A stretch of DNA of 41,971 nucleotides from JAEUIG01 sp046349775 (GCA_046349775.1 JAXMBS010000048.1:1-41971), one strand, 5' to 3'. Shown: positions 8,027 to 17,279, numbered from the stretch's first letter. Numbers and translations are program-made. Notes: a model not told the origin generated them from the sequence alone.

Positions 8027-8779
8027 ATGAAACTCTTCTACAAATTGCTGTCTGTCGCACTCTGCCTTTTGCCCGCGGTAGCCGACGCGGGGCTCATCGC
8101 TAACGGCGGATTTGAAGATCCGGTCTCGTTTAACTCAGCCAACCAGGCATTCTTCACGCCCGGTCAGTCCGTCGGAAATCCCGGTGGCTGGGTGGCGGTG
8201 GGGAACGCTGGCACCAATGTCGTGGTACTGCCGACCACGTACAGTGAGCCGACATATTCGGTCACACAATTCAATGCCCACTCTGGGAACCAGGCGATCG
8301 ATCTCACGGGAGGATTCAACCAGGGCACGTCCACGGGCGTGAAGGAGACTGTCGCCACCACCTCGGGGCTGTCGTACCACCTGACGTTCTGGGTCGGCAC
8401 CGCCACGCCGACGTTCGGAACCGATTCCGCATCCGGATATCACGATCCGGCGACGATCAATCTCAGCATCAACGGCTCGTCGGTCGGTTCGTACACCAAT
8501 TCCAACCGCACCAACGGGTTCGTCAACTGGGCGCAGTTCAGTTATGACTTTATCGCCTCCGGCAGCAGCACGCTGGTTACGTTCCTGAACGGCACGGCTG
8601 GGGACGCGACCGGGCAGACCTCGACCTCGGGGAGTTGGTATGCCGGTCTCGACGACGTGGATCTCACGCTCCGCAGCTCCGCCGCCGTTCCGGCGCCCGC
8701 TTCGCTGGTGCTGGCTCTGACCGGCCTGCCGGGCCTCGCAATGCTTCGAATTCGTCGCCGCAAGAGCGCCGCCGCCTGA
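8027..8779 (+). CDS. PEP-CTERM sorting-domain exported protein
   Basis: A 250-residue exported protein. The signal peptide MKLFYKLLSVALCLLPAVADA is followed by GLIANGGFEDP, a start typical of DUF642/carbohydrate-binding-like beta-sandwich proteins, and by many Ser/Thr/Gly-rich strands. The C-terminus carries the tripartite PEP-CTERM signal: VPAPAS, a hydrophobic helix, then the basic tail RIRRRK. Such proteins are processed by an exosortase, which is not in this window. The ATG at 8027 is chosen because it begins the signal peptide; an in-frame ATG 54 bases upstream would add a polar leader. A strong terminator follows. Confidence 0.85.
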   Translation: MKLFYKLLSVALCLLPAVADAGLIANGGFEDPVSFNSANQAFFTPGQSVGNPGGWVAVGNAGTNVVVLPTTYSEPTYSVTQFNAHSGNQAIDLTGGFNQGTSTGVKETVATTSGLSYHLTFWVGTATPTFGTDSASGYHDPATINLSINGSSVGSYTNSNRTNGFVNWAQFSYDFIASGSSTLVTFLNGTAGDATGQTSTSGSWYAGLDDVDLTLRSSAAVPAPASLVLALTGLPGLAMLRIRRRKSAAA

Positions 8780-8807
8780 CACCGGCCGAGTACAACGATA
8801 TTCCTGC

Positions 8808-8840
8808 AAACGGACGACCAAAACGGTTGTCCGTTTTTTT
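8808..8840 (+). terminator. Rho-independent terminator after the PEP-CTERM gene
   Basis: A 12-bp stem (AAACGGACGACC with GGTTGTCCGTTT, one G-U pair) and a 5-base loop are followed by a run of seven T. It ends the plus-strand transcript and faces the 3' end of the YkgJ-type gene. Confidence 0.9.
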
Positions 8841-8918
8841 ATTGGAATCCTTCAACGCGTCGAGAGACCTTCCGCATTTGGGCATTCGCCCAGTCTTTCG
8901 GCTATCCGCTGTCCTTCC

Positions 8919-10196
8919 TTACCTGCTGTACCAGGCGCACAACTTCAACAGGTCTCCCATCTGCATCAGCGTCTTGACGCGCCGGCGTGCGCTCCAGCTC
9001 GCCAGCGACCGGTTATAGCCATGATGATGGTCGACCGTCGCCAGTGCCGTCGCTACGTCGTCGATCACCAGCGGATTTCGCCCGGTACCAGCCGCCAGCC
9101 AGCGTGCGATCCACATCACGCAGGGGTAGACCAGCGCCAGGCTGTAGAACCCTTCGACGAACGGCCGGTCGTAGAACGCCGGTCCGCAATAGTGCAGCGA
9201 TTGGATCTTGACGCGGTAGTAACGGGTGAGGATTTCCTCCGCTCCCGCGGGCAATTCGCCAAACGGCTGCTCCAGCGAGTCAAAGGGAACTTCCACAAAC
9301 GGCTCGCGGATCGCCGGAAGCAGACCGTGGCCGCGCGTCAGCCGCAGCACGTTTCGCAGGAGTTGCAGCCGGCCGCGCAGGCTGCGATCGGCCGCGAACG
9401 TGTCCGTGCGAACGTACTGACCCGCGAGCTGTCGGAACTGGATCCGCCCGGCGGCACTCGGCGGCGCGACGCGCGGCAACAGCGGCCGAACGTCCGCCGG
9501 ATTGTCTTGCGCCGCCGCTTCACGAATCGCGTGCAGGTAGTCCTCGATTCGCACGCCGTCCACAAGATTGAGCTGCGACTGCTCCACCAGGCTCACCCAA
9601 GTCAGCGCTCGTAAGAGTTTCGCCAGGAACGGCGCCGACGAATCGGCAAATGTTTCATCAAGCGCTCGGTTCAATTTGTGGAATTCGGTCCACTCCAGTC
9701 GATGGCCCGGAACGATTTCCGGAGCGGGCAGAGACGTCGCATGGTCGGGGACGACGGCATTCGCCAGTGCCTTCAAGTCGGTAACCTGGTCGCGCACCGG
9801 CCGTCCCAGGTTCTTCACCACTGACGGGCAACTGAACCGCAGGCCGACGGCGACCTTCTTCCCCGCCGGATGAAACGCGTAGGGATAAATCCGGCACGCG
9901 ATCGGTTTCGCGGCTTCGCCAAATTTGGCGTGAATCCGGCACAGCCCCTGCTCGTTGAGAAACACGCACGCGCCGTCACCCGTGTGCGCCAGCCGCCACT
10001 GCCGGCCTTTGTTTCCTTTCACCCGGATCACCACCGGCAGGTCTGGATCGATGCCATCCGCTGCGGTCCACCGTTGCTGCTCAATCCGCTGTTTCTCTTC
10101 GTCCGTAATGAAAATCCCATGCTGCCGGCAGCACCCGCTGCAGTTGTGACAGCTCCAGTTCTGGAGCGTGGGAAGTTCGAGCGGGAATCCGGGCAT
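8919..10196 (-). CDS. YkgJ-type cysteine-cluster (Zn/Fe-chelating) protein
   Basis: A 425-residue protein whose N-terminus carries CHNCSGCCRQH (Cys16, 19, 22, 23). A second cluster follows: GACVFLNEQGLCRIH and then PIACRIYPY. This is the signature of the YkgJ/FliB-like 'CxxCxxCC' family proposed to bind zinc or an iron-sulfur cluster. The remaining 300 residues are helical and not recognised. Some relatives are annotated as flagellin lysine N-methylases, but the function here is unknown. It lies 35 bases downstream of the PIG-L deacetylase gene on the same strand, suggesting an operon. Confidence 0.82.
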   Translation of the reverse strand: MPGFPLELPTLQNWSCHNCSGCCRQHGIFITDEEKQRIEQQRWTAADGIDPDLPVVIRVKGNKGRQWRLAHTGDGACVFLNEQGLCRIHAKFGEAAKPIACRIYPYAFHPAGKKVAVGLRFSCPSVVKNLGRPVRDQVTDLKALANAVVPDHATSLPAPEIVPGHRLEWTEFHKLNRALDETFADSSAPFLAKLLRALTWVSLVEQSQLNLVDGVRIEDYLHAIREAAAQDNPADVRPLLPRVAPPSAAGRIQFRQLAGQYVRTDTFAADRSLRGRLQLLRNVLRLTRGHGLLPAIREPFVEVPFDSLEQPFGELPAGAEEILTRYYRVKIQSLHYCGPAFYDRPFVEGFYSLALVYPCVMWIARWLAAGTGRNPLVIDDVATALATVDHHHGYNRSLASWSARRRVKTLMQMGDLLKLCAWYSR

Positions 10197-10231
10197 TGCG
10201 AATCTCGTCTCTCAACACTCCGCTCCCACGC

Positions 10232-11056
10232 CTACCGCGGCAAAAACGGAAACAACCGCAAGCGGTTCCCTTCGTCCAGCGGCGCTCCGTATTCGCACGG
10301 CTCAAACGCTTCGACGTAACGGATTTGCTGGCCGCGCTCTGCGCCGTATGTCCGCACGACCAGATTGCGGAACTCGTCGGCGTACGGGGCGATCCATTCG
10401 CGGAACCGCTCTCCAAGCCATGTGCGGCGCGCTACAGCCCCGTCCGGTGGGTGCTCCCAGAACTTGTTGTGCGGCAGCCATTCGTAAAACTGAGATTCGT
10501 GGCAATTCAACATGTCGGTCACCTGGTCCAGCACCGGCTCGATGTCGACGACGACGGTCGGCGAGAACGGATACGGCCGCTGGAACCGGTCCGAAAGAAA
10601 GGCAATCACCGGGTTGTAATTCAGCGCGGGCACTTCGGGGACGATCGGCGGTACAGTCACCATGTAAGCGGCATCGCAGACGAGCTGGGATGTGTAGCGA
10701 TGGTCGGGGTGATAGTCGTTAGGCCGGTGCGTCAGGATCAGATCGGGCTGATACTCGCGGATGAGAGCGATCAGGCCGAAGCGCGCTTCGAGCGTCGGCT
10801 GCAGCCGGCCGTCGCGATGATCGAGGACGTCGTAGCGGATGCCGATGACGGCCCCGGACTTACGGGCCTCCTCGCGACGGCGGTTGGTCAACTCGGCGCC
10901 GGACATGGCGAAGTGACCGGCCTCGCCGTTGGTCATGCTGACGAACCGCACTTCATGTCCCAGCTTGCGCCACAGCGCCGCGACGCCGCCGGCCTTCATG
11001 TCGCAGTCATCGGGATGGGCGCCGATGACGAGCACTCGCAACGTTTGAGTCTGCAT
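10232..11056 (-). CDS. PIG-L/LmbE-family deacetylase
   Basis: Zinc-dependent N-acetylglucosaminyl or related amide deacetylase (PIG-L fold), 274 residues. The metal and catalytic motif GAHPDDCD is at residues 12-19. The second motif HRPNDYHPDHR (110-120) supplies the third zinc ligand and catalytic His. The ATG at 11056 starts right before the first beta strand; the frame stays open 285 bases further upstream, but that extension has no family similarity and overlaps the divergent hemL gene. Likely substrates are GlcNAc-containing conjugates (as in BshB/MshB), with no thiol-synthesis neighbour to confirm this. Confidence 0.88.
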   Translation of the reverse strand: MQTQTLRVLVIGAHPDDCDMKAGGVAALWRKLGHEVRFVSMTNGEAGHFAMSGAELTNRRREEARKSGAVIGIRYDVLDHRDGRLQPTLEARFGLIALIREYQPDLILTHRPNDYHPDHRYTSQLVCDAAYMVTVPPIVPEVPALNYNPVIAFLSDRFQRPYPFSPTVVVDIEPVLDQVTDMLNCHESQFYEWLPHNKFWEHPPDGAVARRTWLGERFREWIAPYADEFRNLVVRTYGAERGQQIRYVEAFEPCEYGAPLDEGNRLRLFPFLPR

Positions 11057-11222
11057 GCCTGCCTCTGTCTGGACCGCGCCGCGACTATAGCGGCAGACAA
11101 GCGGCTCGGTCCAATACGAATTCATCGGGACGGCGGTGTGCAGGGCGGAATTCTGACCGTTGACGGCGGCGGGCAGACGGCTTAGTTGCGGCGCGCGCGT
11201 CCGGCGCGATAGCTTCGCCGGC

Positions 11223-12515
11223 ATGACTCTCAAACGAGACCACAGCCGCGAGGAGTTCGCCCACGCTTGCCGGATCATTCCCGGCGGCGTCAACAGCCCG
11301 GCCCGCGCCTTTGGCGCCGTGGGGGGCGCTCCGCTGATCATCGAGCGGGGCCAGGGGCAGTTTCTCTACGACATCGACGGCAACCAGCTATTGGATTACG
11401 TCGGCTCCTCGGGCCCGCACATCCTTGGTCATCGCCACCCGGCTGTGATGGCCGCCGTTCGCGCCGCCCTCGACGACGGTACCAGTTTCGGCGCCCCGTG
11501 TCCGTTTGAGACCGAACTCGCGCAATTCATCGTTGATGCGATGCCGTCGATCGAGAAAGTCCGGATGGTGAACTCCGGGACCGAGGCGACAATGAGCGCT
11601 CTGCGCGTTGCCCGCGGGTTCACCGGTCGGAATGGGATCGTGAAATTCGCCGGCTGTTATCACGGTCACGTGGACAGCCTGCTCGTCAAAGCCGGCAGCG
11701 GCGCGCTCACGCACGGCACGCCGTCCAGCCCGGGAGTGCCGGCAGGGGCGACCGCCGACACGATCGTCCTCGAGTACAACGATATCACCCAACTCGAGAC
11801 GACCTTCCGCGAGCGCGGTCAGCAGATTGCGGCGATCATCCTGGAGCCTGTGGTTGGAAACATGGGCGTTGTCCGGCCTGCGCCGGGCTTCCTGGAATCC
11901 TGCCGGGATTTGTGCACGCGACACGGCGCGCTGCTGATCTTCGACGAAGTGATGACCGGATTCCGGGTCGCGTTTGGTGGAGCGCAGGCGCTGTTCAACA
12001 TCCGACCCGACCTGACGACGCTGGGGAAGATCATCGGCGGCGGCATGCCGGTCGGTGCCTATGGCGGTCGCGCGGACGTCATGGATGTCGTCAGCCCGGT
12101 GGGGCCGGTGTATCAGGCCGGCACGCTGTCCGGGAATCCGCTGGCGATGGCGTGCGGACTCGCGACGCTGCAGACCCTCAAGTCTCTGAATCCGTACGCC
12201 GCACTGGCGCAGGCGACCGAACGGCTATGCGCCGGTCTCGCCGCTGCCGCCACAACGGCTGGCGTGCCGCATCAGGTGGCGCAATGCGGCAGCATGTTCA
12301 CGCTGTTCTTTGCGGACCGGCCGATCGGCGACCTGCCGGCGGCGATGCGGTGTGATACAGCGCGGTTTGCAAAGTACTTCCAGGAGATGCTGGAGCAAGG
12401 AGTCTACCTGCCGTGCAGCCAGTTCGAGGCGAACTTCGTCTCAACCTGTCACACGCCGGCAGACATCGACCGCACCATCGCAGCCGCCAAAATCGCGATC
12501 GCCGCCGCAATCTAG
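11223..12515 (+). CDS. hemL: Glutamate-1-semialdehyde 2,1-aminomutase
   Basis: PLP enzyme converting glutamate-1-semialdehyde to 5-aminolevulinate in C5 tetrapyrrole synthesis, 430 residues. Family motifs are PGGVNSPARAF (20-30), MVNSGTEATMSA (115-126), CYHGHVDS (145-152), LIFDEVMTGFR (238-248) and the PLP lysine Lys269 in LTTLGKIIGGGMPVGAYGG. The ATG at 11223 is used; the frame is open 21 codons earlier but lacks homology there. It is divergent from the PIG-L gene with a 166-base shared upstream region. Confidence 0.96.
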   Translation: MTLKRDHSREEFAHACRIIPGGVNSPARAFGAVGGAPLIIERGQGQFLYDIDGNQLLDYVGSSGPHILGHRHPAVMAAVRAALDDGTSFGAPCPFETELAQFIVDAMPSIEKVRMVNSGTEATMSALRVARGFTGRNGIVKFAGCYHGHVDSLLVKAGSGALTHGTPSSPGVPAGATADTIVLEYNDITQLETTFRERGQQIAAIILEPVVGNMGVVRPAPGFLESCRDLCTRHGALLIFDEVMTGFRVAFGGAQALFNIRPDLTTLGKIIGGGMPVGAYGGRADVMDVVSPVGPVYQAGTLSGNPLAMACGLATLQTLKSLNPYAALAQATERLCAGLAAAATTAGVPHQVAQCGSMFTLFFADRPIGDLPAAMRCDTARFAKYFQEMLEQGVYLPCSQFEANFVSTCHTPADIDRTIAAAKIAIAAAI

Positions 12516-12602
12516 AGCCAGTGCCACTTTGCTGTCGCGTTCGCGGCCTTGAATACGTCGAGTTTTCGAGCGTTGGTGACGCGGCACCAATCAATTGCGG
12601 CT

Positions 12603-13340
12603 CTAGAAGTCGTTCGTTCGGACGGCATCAACCTGCTGGACGTCGGCAACGCGGATCACCAGCACGCGCTCCTTGGCGGCCGGCGGCGATCCGCTGCGGA
12701 AAAAGCGGCCCCCAATCGTGTCCTCCTCCCGACCGAGCGCTCCAATCACCAACAGCTCGCCGAGGTTCAGTTCCACCTCAAAGTTCTGCTCGAGCAGATG
12801 GTCGATCCTCTGGCCTTTCTGCAGCTTCCATTCGCCGGCCGCGACAGCCGGCAGAATCGATTCCGTGCCGTGGTGCAATTCGGGTTTCACGTGCAGGCGG
12901 ACCCAGCCTTCCTGCTCCCGTTCCCCTGAGACGCGGAACACGCATCGCGCGCCCTGGTAGGTTCGCAAGATGTCCCCGTCTGTGCCGCGCGTCCGCAATA
13001 GAAACTCATCCGCAAGGAATGCCGTTTCCAGGTTGGATTCCTGCCCTGCCAAGAGTGGGATGATTTGCACGCCCTTGGCCGCAGTATCGTTCTGCTGATC
13101 GCTCGCCGCCGCCCGCAGCCCAGGTGGCGCATTCGATCCCGCGAGACCGACACGCAGGCCGGCCGATCGCAGGCGGGCCCGGACAGCCGGTGACTTGACG
13201 GCTGTTTCATCGAGTTGCTTCCAGAGGAGGTCGCCCAGCAGCGGATCGCCGGCGCCCAGTTCAATGAAGTGCACTTCGAGCGTGAGCGCGTCCTTGGGTT
13301 TCACCAGCGGCGGAAGAGCCGGTTTGGCCGCCACCTGCAA
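12603..13340 (-). CDS. Uncharacterised, probable lipoprotein with damaged or unusual start
   Basis: A 245-residue frame starting at TTG (13340); I do not recognise the family. It is mixed alpha/beta, with ALTLEVHFIELGAGDPLL near the start and a C-terminal beta-rich part (GWVRLHVKPEL, LGELLVIGALGREEDTIGGRFFRSG). In the same frame the 78 bases upstream of TTG encode RRLATIGAACCAAVALCGCTT, a convincing lipoprotein signal with lipobox ALCGC, but no ATG, GTG or TTG precedes it. A TGA at 13419-13421 separates it from an upstream ATG (13478) in the same frame. Either the gene starts at CTG (13412) or a stop mutation or base error has split the N-terminus. Confidence 0.6.
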   Translation of the reverse strand: MQVAAKPALPPLVKPKDALTLEVHFIELGAGDPLLGDLLWKQLDETAVKSPAVRARLRSAGLRVGLAGSNAPPGLRAAASDQQNDTAAKGVQIIPLLAGQESNLETAFLADEFLLRTRGTDGDILRTYQGARCVFRVSGEREQEGWVRLHVKPELHHGTESILPAVAAGEWKLQKGQRIDHLLEQNFEVELNLGELLVIGALGREEDTIGGRFFRSGSPPAAKERVLVIRVADVQQVDAVRTNDF

Positions 13341-13421
13341 ATGGTTGATGCTGAAGGTTGTGCACCCGCAAAGTGCGACCGCTGCGCAGCATGCCGCGCC
13401 GATTGTTGCCAGTCGTCTTCA

Positions 13422-13811
13422 GCCGCGGGCACGACGAAGCGAACCGTCGGCTGCGGAGGCTGCGGTCATCGCAGGCATGACGCTTCTCGGTCTGGTCGGG
13501 CGCGGATTCCAGCAGAGTTTCCGGCGCACGCGCGGCTTATAGGCGGGAATCGAGTCTCGGGTCAATCAGCCTCCCGCTGTCGCTGACGGTGTGTGTTTGG
13601 CGTGTAAGTGTTGTCTGCAAAATGCTTTGCGGATTGCGATTTGAGTTGTGGGGTGTGTGTTTTGACCGCCTCCCGGTGATTGTCAAAGGTCGGAGACCGG
13701 CAGACGGCGATGCGCGTGGACGGACGAGTGCATCGCGATCCCGTTTGATTGACAGCAGGGCCGTCCCTAGACTGGCTTTACGGGCCGAACTTCAGGATTC
13801 GAGGCGAGCGG
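13422..13811. other. Gap between the lipoprotein-like gene and the sigma locus
   Basis: About 390 bases with no convincing gene. It contains the detached N-terminal frame (ATG at 13478 to the TGA) of the minus-strand lipoprotein-like gene. A TTGACA hexamer lies at 13749-13754, but no -10 box follows at a normal distance. A GAGGCGAG Shine-Dalgarno-like stretch precedes the sigma factor ATG at 13812. Confidence 0.4.
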
Positions 13812-14612
13812 ATGCCATCGCAATTCCCCACGACCCGCTGGTCCCTGATTGCCCGCGCCAGTCGTGAGTCTCCCGTGGGTTCGCGCGACGAGATGGGGAG
13901 TTGCTGCCGCTACTGGCGGCCGATGCTGATTCACCTGCGCTTCAAAGGATTGAGCCAGGAAGCGGCCGAGGATGTGCTGCAGGACTTCATGATCGAGCTG
14001 CTCGATCAAGATCTGCTGTCGATCGCTGATCCGCAGAAAGGGAAGTTCCGCTCGTTGCTGCTGACCGCGCTCGACCGGTTTCTGATCTCGCGGCTCCGTC
14101 ATCAGAATGCCGCCAAGCGATCCCCCGGTGCTGGCCAGTCTGGACGCTGCTGAGTCCGACCAGACCCAGGCGGCGGAGGCCGATGGGGGTCTGGCGTTCG
14201 AACGCGCCTGGGCTCGATATCCTGGCGGAGGCCCTGTCGCGACTTGAACAGGAATGCATCGCCGCGCGGAGCTGGTCCGTTGGCAGATCTTTGTGGGAGC
14301 CGCGTCGTCCTGCCCCTGATGGGACGTTCCCGAAACCGGCTACGACGTGCTCGCGGCCCGTTTCCGGCTGGGGAACGTCAAGACCGCCATGAATATTCTC
14401 GTCACCGCCAAGCGGCAGTTTGCGCGTGTGCTGCGGGACATCATTCGCGAATACGTGATGCGGTCTCCCGACGGATGTTCACCGGCCGCAGGGTCGGCGG
14501 ATTCCACAGTGGACGGCGTGGACCTGCTGGAACACCAGGTGCGGCAGGCCGTGGAGCCGCGAATTGGCCGATCTGCAGAGCGTGCTCTCCCGGTCCCGGG
14601 GCGTCGCGGATG
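13812..14612 (+). pseudogene. ECF-type RNA polymerase sigma factor, broken by frameshifts
   Basis: The start reads MPSQFPTTRWSLIARA and continues through region 2 (RPMLIHLRFKGLSQEAAEDVLQDF, about 13920-13995; FRSLLLTALDRFLISRLRHQNA), typical of planctomycete ECF sigma factors. This first frame stops at 14153. The expected continuation hops frames: LASLDAAESDQTQAAEAD near 14127-14180, then ILAEALSRLEQEC at 14218, ELVRWQIF near 14270, then region 4 GYDVLAARFRLGNVKTAMNILVTAKRQFARVLRDIIREYV in the frame of 14347, and ELADLQSVLSRSRG near 14560. At least five single-base shifts are needed. The gene sits directly upstream of a Ser/Thr kinase, a known planctomycete sigma-kinase arrangement. It is either a decaying gene or locally poor sequence. 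Confidence 0.75.
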
Positions 14613-15116
14613 CTGTCGTCGAGTTGCGTGACGAGGACGACGCGGCCGATCTGGGCAAATCGCACTACTGGCGGTTGCTGACCGCGCCGAGTGTCGACGC
14701 CGATCGTTCGTCGGTCCTGTTTCTGACCGGTTCGGACGTGACGGAGGAATCGCTGTCCGTCGGATGTGCGGATGTCCTGCAGATGCCGCTGCGTCAGGTG
14801 CCGCATGCGCCGCGTTCGAAGACGTGATCGTCGGCGTACTGCTCGGCAGCTTCGCGACCTTCCGTGGAGGGCCGCTGGCGCCGAAGAACTGGTTCAACCT
14901 GCAGCGTTTCAGCCCGTCGGGTGACGTGCCGGCGCGTTGGCCAACGCGTTGTACTTCGCCGTCCTTGCGGTGGCACTCGTCCGTCGTGGCGAACGGATTA
15001 CCGGTCTGGCCGATCCCCAATTCCGGGCAGGAATGGAATGGCTGGCCGGGCAGCCGTGGCTGTCGGACGAGTTACACGAGATTGCGGTGGCCGCGCGCGA
15101 TATGCTGCCCGGGTAG
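14564..15116 (+). pseudogene. Unrecognised gene between sigma factor and kinase, frameshifted
   Basis: Coding potential is clear but split. One frame reads ADLQSVLSRSRGVADAVVELRDEDDAADLGKSHYWRLLTAP (14564 on) and stops at 14827. The next reads AFEDVIVGVLLGSFATFRGGPLAPKNWFNLQRFSPSGDVP (about 14812-14930). The last reads ALANALYFAVLAVALVRRGERITGLADPQF to AVAARDMLPG and stops at TAG 15114-15116. At least two single-base shifts join them. I do not recognise the product. It may be an accessory protein of the sigma/kinase module or a C-terminal extension of the sigma factor. Confidence 0.55.
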
Positions 15117-15150
15117 TGCTGCTCGTTCAACTCTCCGAGAAGACCGGACA

Positions 15151-16187
15151 ATGTCGGTGTTGAGACAAGTCGATCCGCGGCGATCGCCGGCCGGCCCGGC
15201 GCGCACCGGCACAGAGGAACGCGCGGACCGACAGTCGCAGGCCCGATCCCGCAGCACATCGGCCTTTATCGAATTCGGGAGAACTGGGCGCTGGGGGCAT
15301 GGCCACGGTTTACCTCGGTGAGGACGCAGCCGGGCGCGCTTTGCCATCAAGGTTCCGCTGCATCTCGACACCCGCGACGAAGCGTCGGTGAAACGCTTTA
15401 TCGGGAGCGCGGAGCCGCGCGCAGGGTCCGGCATCCCAATCTGTGCCCCGTCCACGATGTGGGTCAGGATGGAACCCTCTTCTATCTCGCGATGCCCTGG
15501 ATCGAGGGAGAGACCCTGGCGCGGACCCTTGCATCCGGCGCCAAATTGACGACCGATCGCGCCCTGGGACTGGTGCGCACCCTTGCCGCTGCTTTGCAGG
15601 CGGCACATGACTCGGGCATTGTGCATCGCGACCTGAAACCGGCCAACATTATGTTGCGCCCTGATGGGGAGCCGATCATTATCGATTTTGGAATGGCGCG
15701 GCGATTCGACAACACCGAAACCGTGCTGACTCTCAGCGGGGTCATTGCTGGAACACCAGGATATATGGCGCCCGAACAGGTTGCCGGGCCATCCGAACAG
15801 ATCGGTCCGGCATGCGATATTTATGCATTGGGCGTCGTCCTGTACGAGCTGTTGACCGGTTGCGCGCCGTTCAGCGGGAACCTCGCGACCATCCTCGGAA
15901 GCATTGTGTCGGAGCCTCCTCCGCCGCCACGAGTGCATTGCCCGGACCTGGACCCCGCGCTCGAAGCAATCTGCCTCCGGGCGCTGGCCAAGACTCCGGC
16001 CCAGCGGTTCGCCGCGGCGCGCGAATTTGCCGATGTCATCGACGTGTACCTGCGTGAAGGCGGGCAAGCGGCAACGTTGCTCCTGTCTCAGACGGCGCCC
16101 AAGTCGCCTCTTGCGGACGCGACGCCTGAGCCGAACCGTCCCGGCATGTTCACGCGGATGCTGTCTGTGGTTTTCGGCGGAAAGTGA
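15151..16187 (+). pseudogene. Ser/Thr protein kinase (Hanks type), frameshifted N-lobe
   Basis: From about 15400 to the stop at 16187 one frame is intact (open from 15318). It holds the catalytic loop HRDLKPAN (15624 on), the metal motif IDFGMAR, the activation segment GTPGYMAPEQ, and DIYALGVVLYELLTG. The N-lobe is present but needs four frame changes: IPQHIGLYRIRE (about 15247-15280), LGAGGMATVYLGEDAAG (the Gly-rich loop, about 15282-15335), FAIKVPLHLDTRDEASVKRF (ATP-binding Lys, about 15340-15400) and then YRERGAARRVRHPNLCPVHD. Each junction looks like one missing base. After the kinase domain there is no sensor domain, only a short tail. It would phosphorylate partners of the adjacent ECF sigma factor if functional. 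Confidence 0.82.
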
Positions 16188-16282
16188 AAATCACGACTAC
16201 CGCGCCGCGCCGGTCTCTCTTGCTTGACGGCCTCAATGGACGCTTGCGCTGCGTCCGCACTACGATCCTCCCATCGTCGAAT

Positions 16283-16310
16283 TCCGGAGTCCGATTTCCG
16301 ATCTCCGACC
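16283..16310. repeat. Period-7 word array upstream of the inositol-phosphatase-like gene
   Basis: Four heptamers all starting TCCG lie 7 bases before the ATG at 16317. No facing arm is visible in the 130-base gap. Confidence 0.5.
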
Positions 16311-16316
16311 GAAGCA

Positions 16317-17255
16317 ATGCCCGCCGAACCTCCGCTGGTCCTGCCCGAACTTCTTGACGCCTTGCGCCGGCATACTCCCGGCCTGCTGCGCTGGGCAGGC
16401 GCCATTGCCCGCCGGCTCAGGCAGTTCAACATCGCGCTGGCCGGCAAATCCTCCGGAAACGCCAATACCGACGCGCTCACCCTGGCGGATATCACGGTGC
16501 AGGAACTGGTCCTGGCCGGGCTGCGCGACCTCGATCCGGTCTTTCGCCGTTGCCGGATCGAAGCGGAGGAAGAAAACGGCGACCTGGCGGCATTCGCCTC
16601 CGAGAGTCCCTACGTGCTGGCACTTGATCCCATCGACGGGACGAGAACGTTTCGGGACCGCACCGGCGATGGTTACGCCGTCATGCTCCACCTCCGCGAT
16701 GCGGCCCATGTGCTGTATTCACTGGTTTACCTGCCGGAGTTGGGACCGCTCGGAACCTGGGTGCAGGCGTACGGTTCGACGATCAAGTATGGCCCCGACG
16801 ATCCGCAGATTCCGGCGGCCGAATTGCTGGACGGCCTGCCGTCGCTGCCGCTGGAACGGGATCAAGTCTCGCCGAACATTTACCTGATCGGATTTCAGCA
16901 GCAGGATGCACAGCGTGCCCGTCAGGTAACGGCGGCAGGGTTACGGGGATTCGCATCGGACGAAATGCCCGGCGCGATCTATCCGCTGCTTTGTTCCGGA
17001 GCGTTCGGCGGCAGCCTGATCCACTCTCCCAATGTGTACGATTTTCCCGTTTCATCGCACATTGTGCGGATCCTTGGCGGCGACGCGGTGTGGGTGCATG
17101 ACGGACGGAGCGTTCACTTTAATGAGACCTGGCTCGATGAACGGGCTCACATGCTGCGGCTGCCGGGCATTGTGGCATGCGCGATCGACCGTGCGTCGCT
17201 GCAGAAGCTCGTCGAACTCGCCCGGGATTGGGATCCCCGCCGCTACACGGATTGA
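16317..17255 (+). CDS. Inositol monophosphatase-family protein
   Basis: Mg-dependent phosphatase fold, 312 residues. The Li-sensitive phosphatase motifs are visible: ALTLADITVQE (residues 53-63), the metal-binding Glu cluster EAEEE (82-86), and motif A LALDPIDGTRTF (101-112). Motif B is weaker: YDFPVSSHIVRILGGDAVW occupies the place of WDxAA, keeping an Asp. Substrate could be inositol phosphate, histidinol phosphate or 3'-phosphoadenosine phosphate; nothing nearby decides. The ATG at 16317 is chosen over an earlier in-frame start because the extra residues cover the word repeat. Confidence 0.8.
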   Translation: MPAEPPLVLPELLDALRRHTPGLLRWAGAIARRLRQFNIALAGKSSGNANTDALTLADITVQELVLAGLRDLDPVFRRCRIEAEEENGDLAAFASESPYVLALDPIDGTRTFRDRTGDGYAVMLHLRDAAHVLYSLVYLPELGPLGTWVQAYGSTIKYGPDDPQIPAAELLDGLPSLPLERDQVSPNIYLIGFQQQDAQRARQVTAAGLRGFASDEMPGAIYPLLCSGAFGGSLIHSPNVYDFPVSSHIVRILGGDAVWVHDGRSVHFNETWLDERAHMLRLPGIVACAIDRASLQKLVELARDWDPRRYTD

Positions 17256-17279
17256 AGCTTCCCGGCCCAGCGCCCCGTT

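Noticed and set aside
11057..11341. 95-codon N-terminal extension of the PIG-L gene
   Set aside because: No similarity; it overlaps the start of divergent hemL; the ATG at 11056 directly precedes the first strand.
12603..12929. Plus-strand frames opposite the lipoprotein-like gene
   Set aside because: They show no domain and are antisense of a frame with a consistent protein-like composition.
13749..13773. Promoter TTGACA before the sigma factor
   Set aside because: The only -10-like hexamer (TAGACT) is 13 bases away, too close for a sigma-70 promoter.
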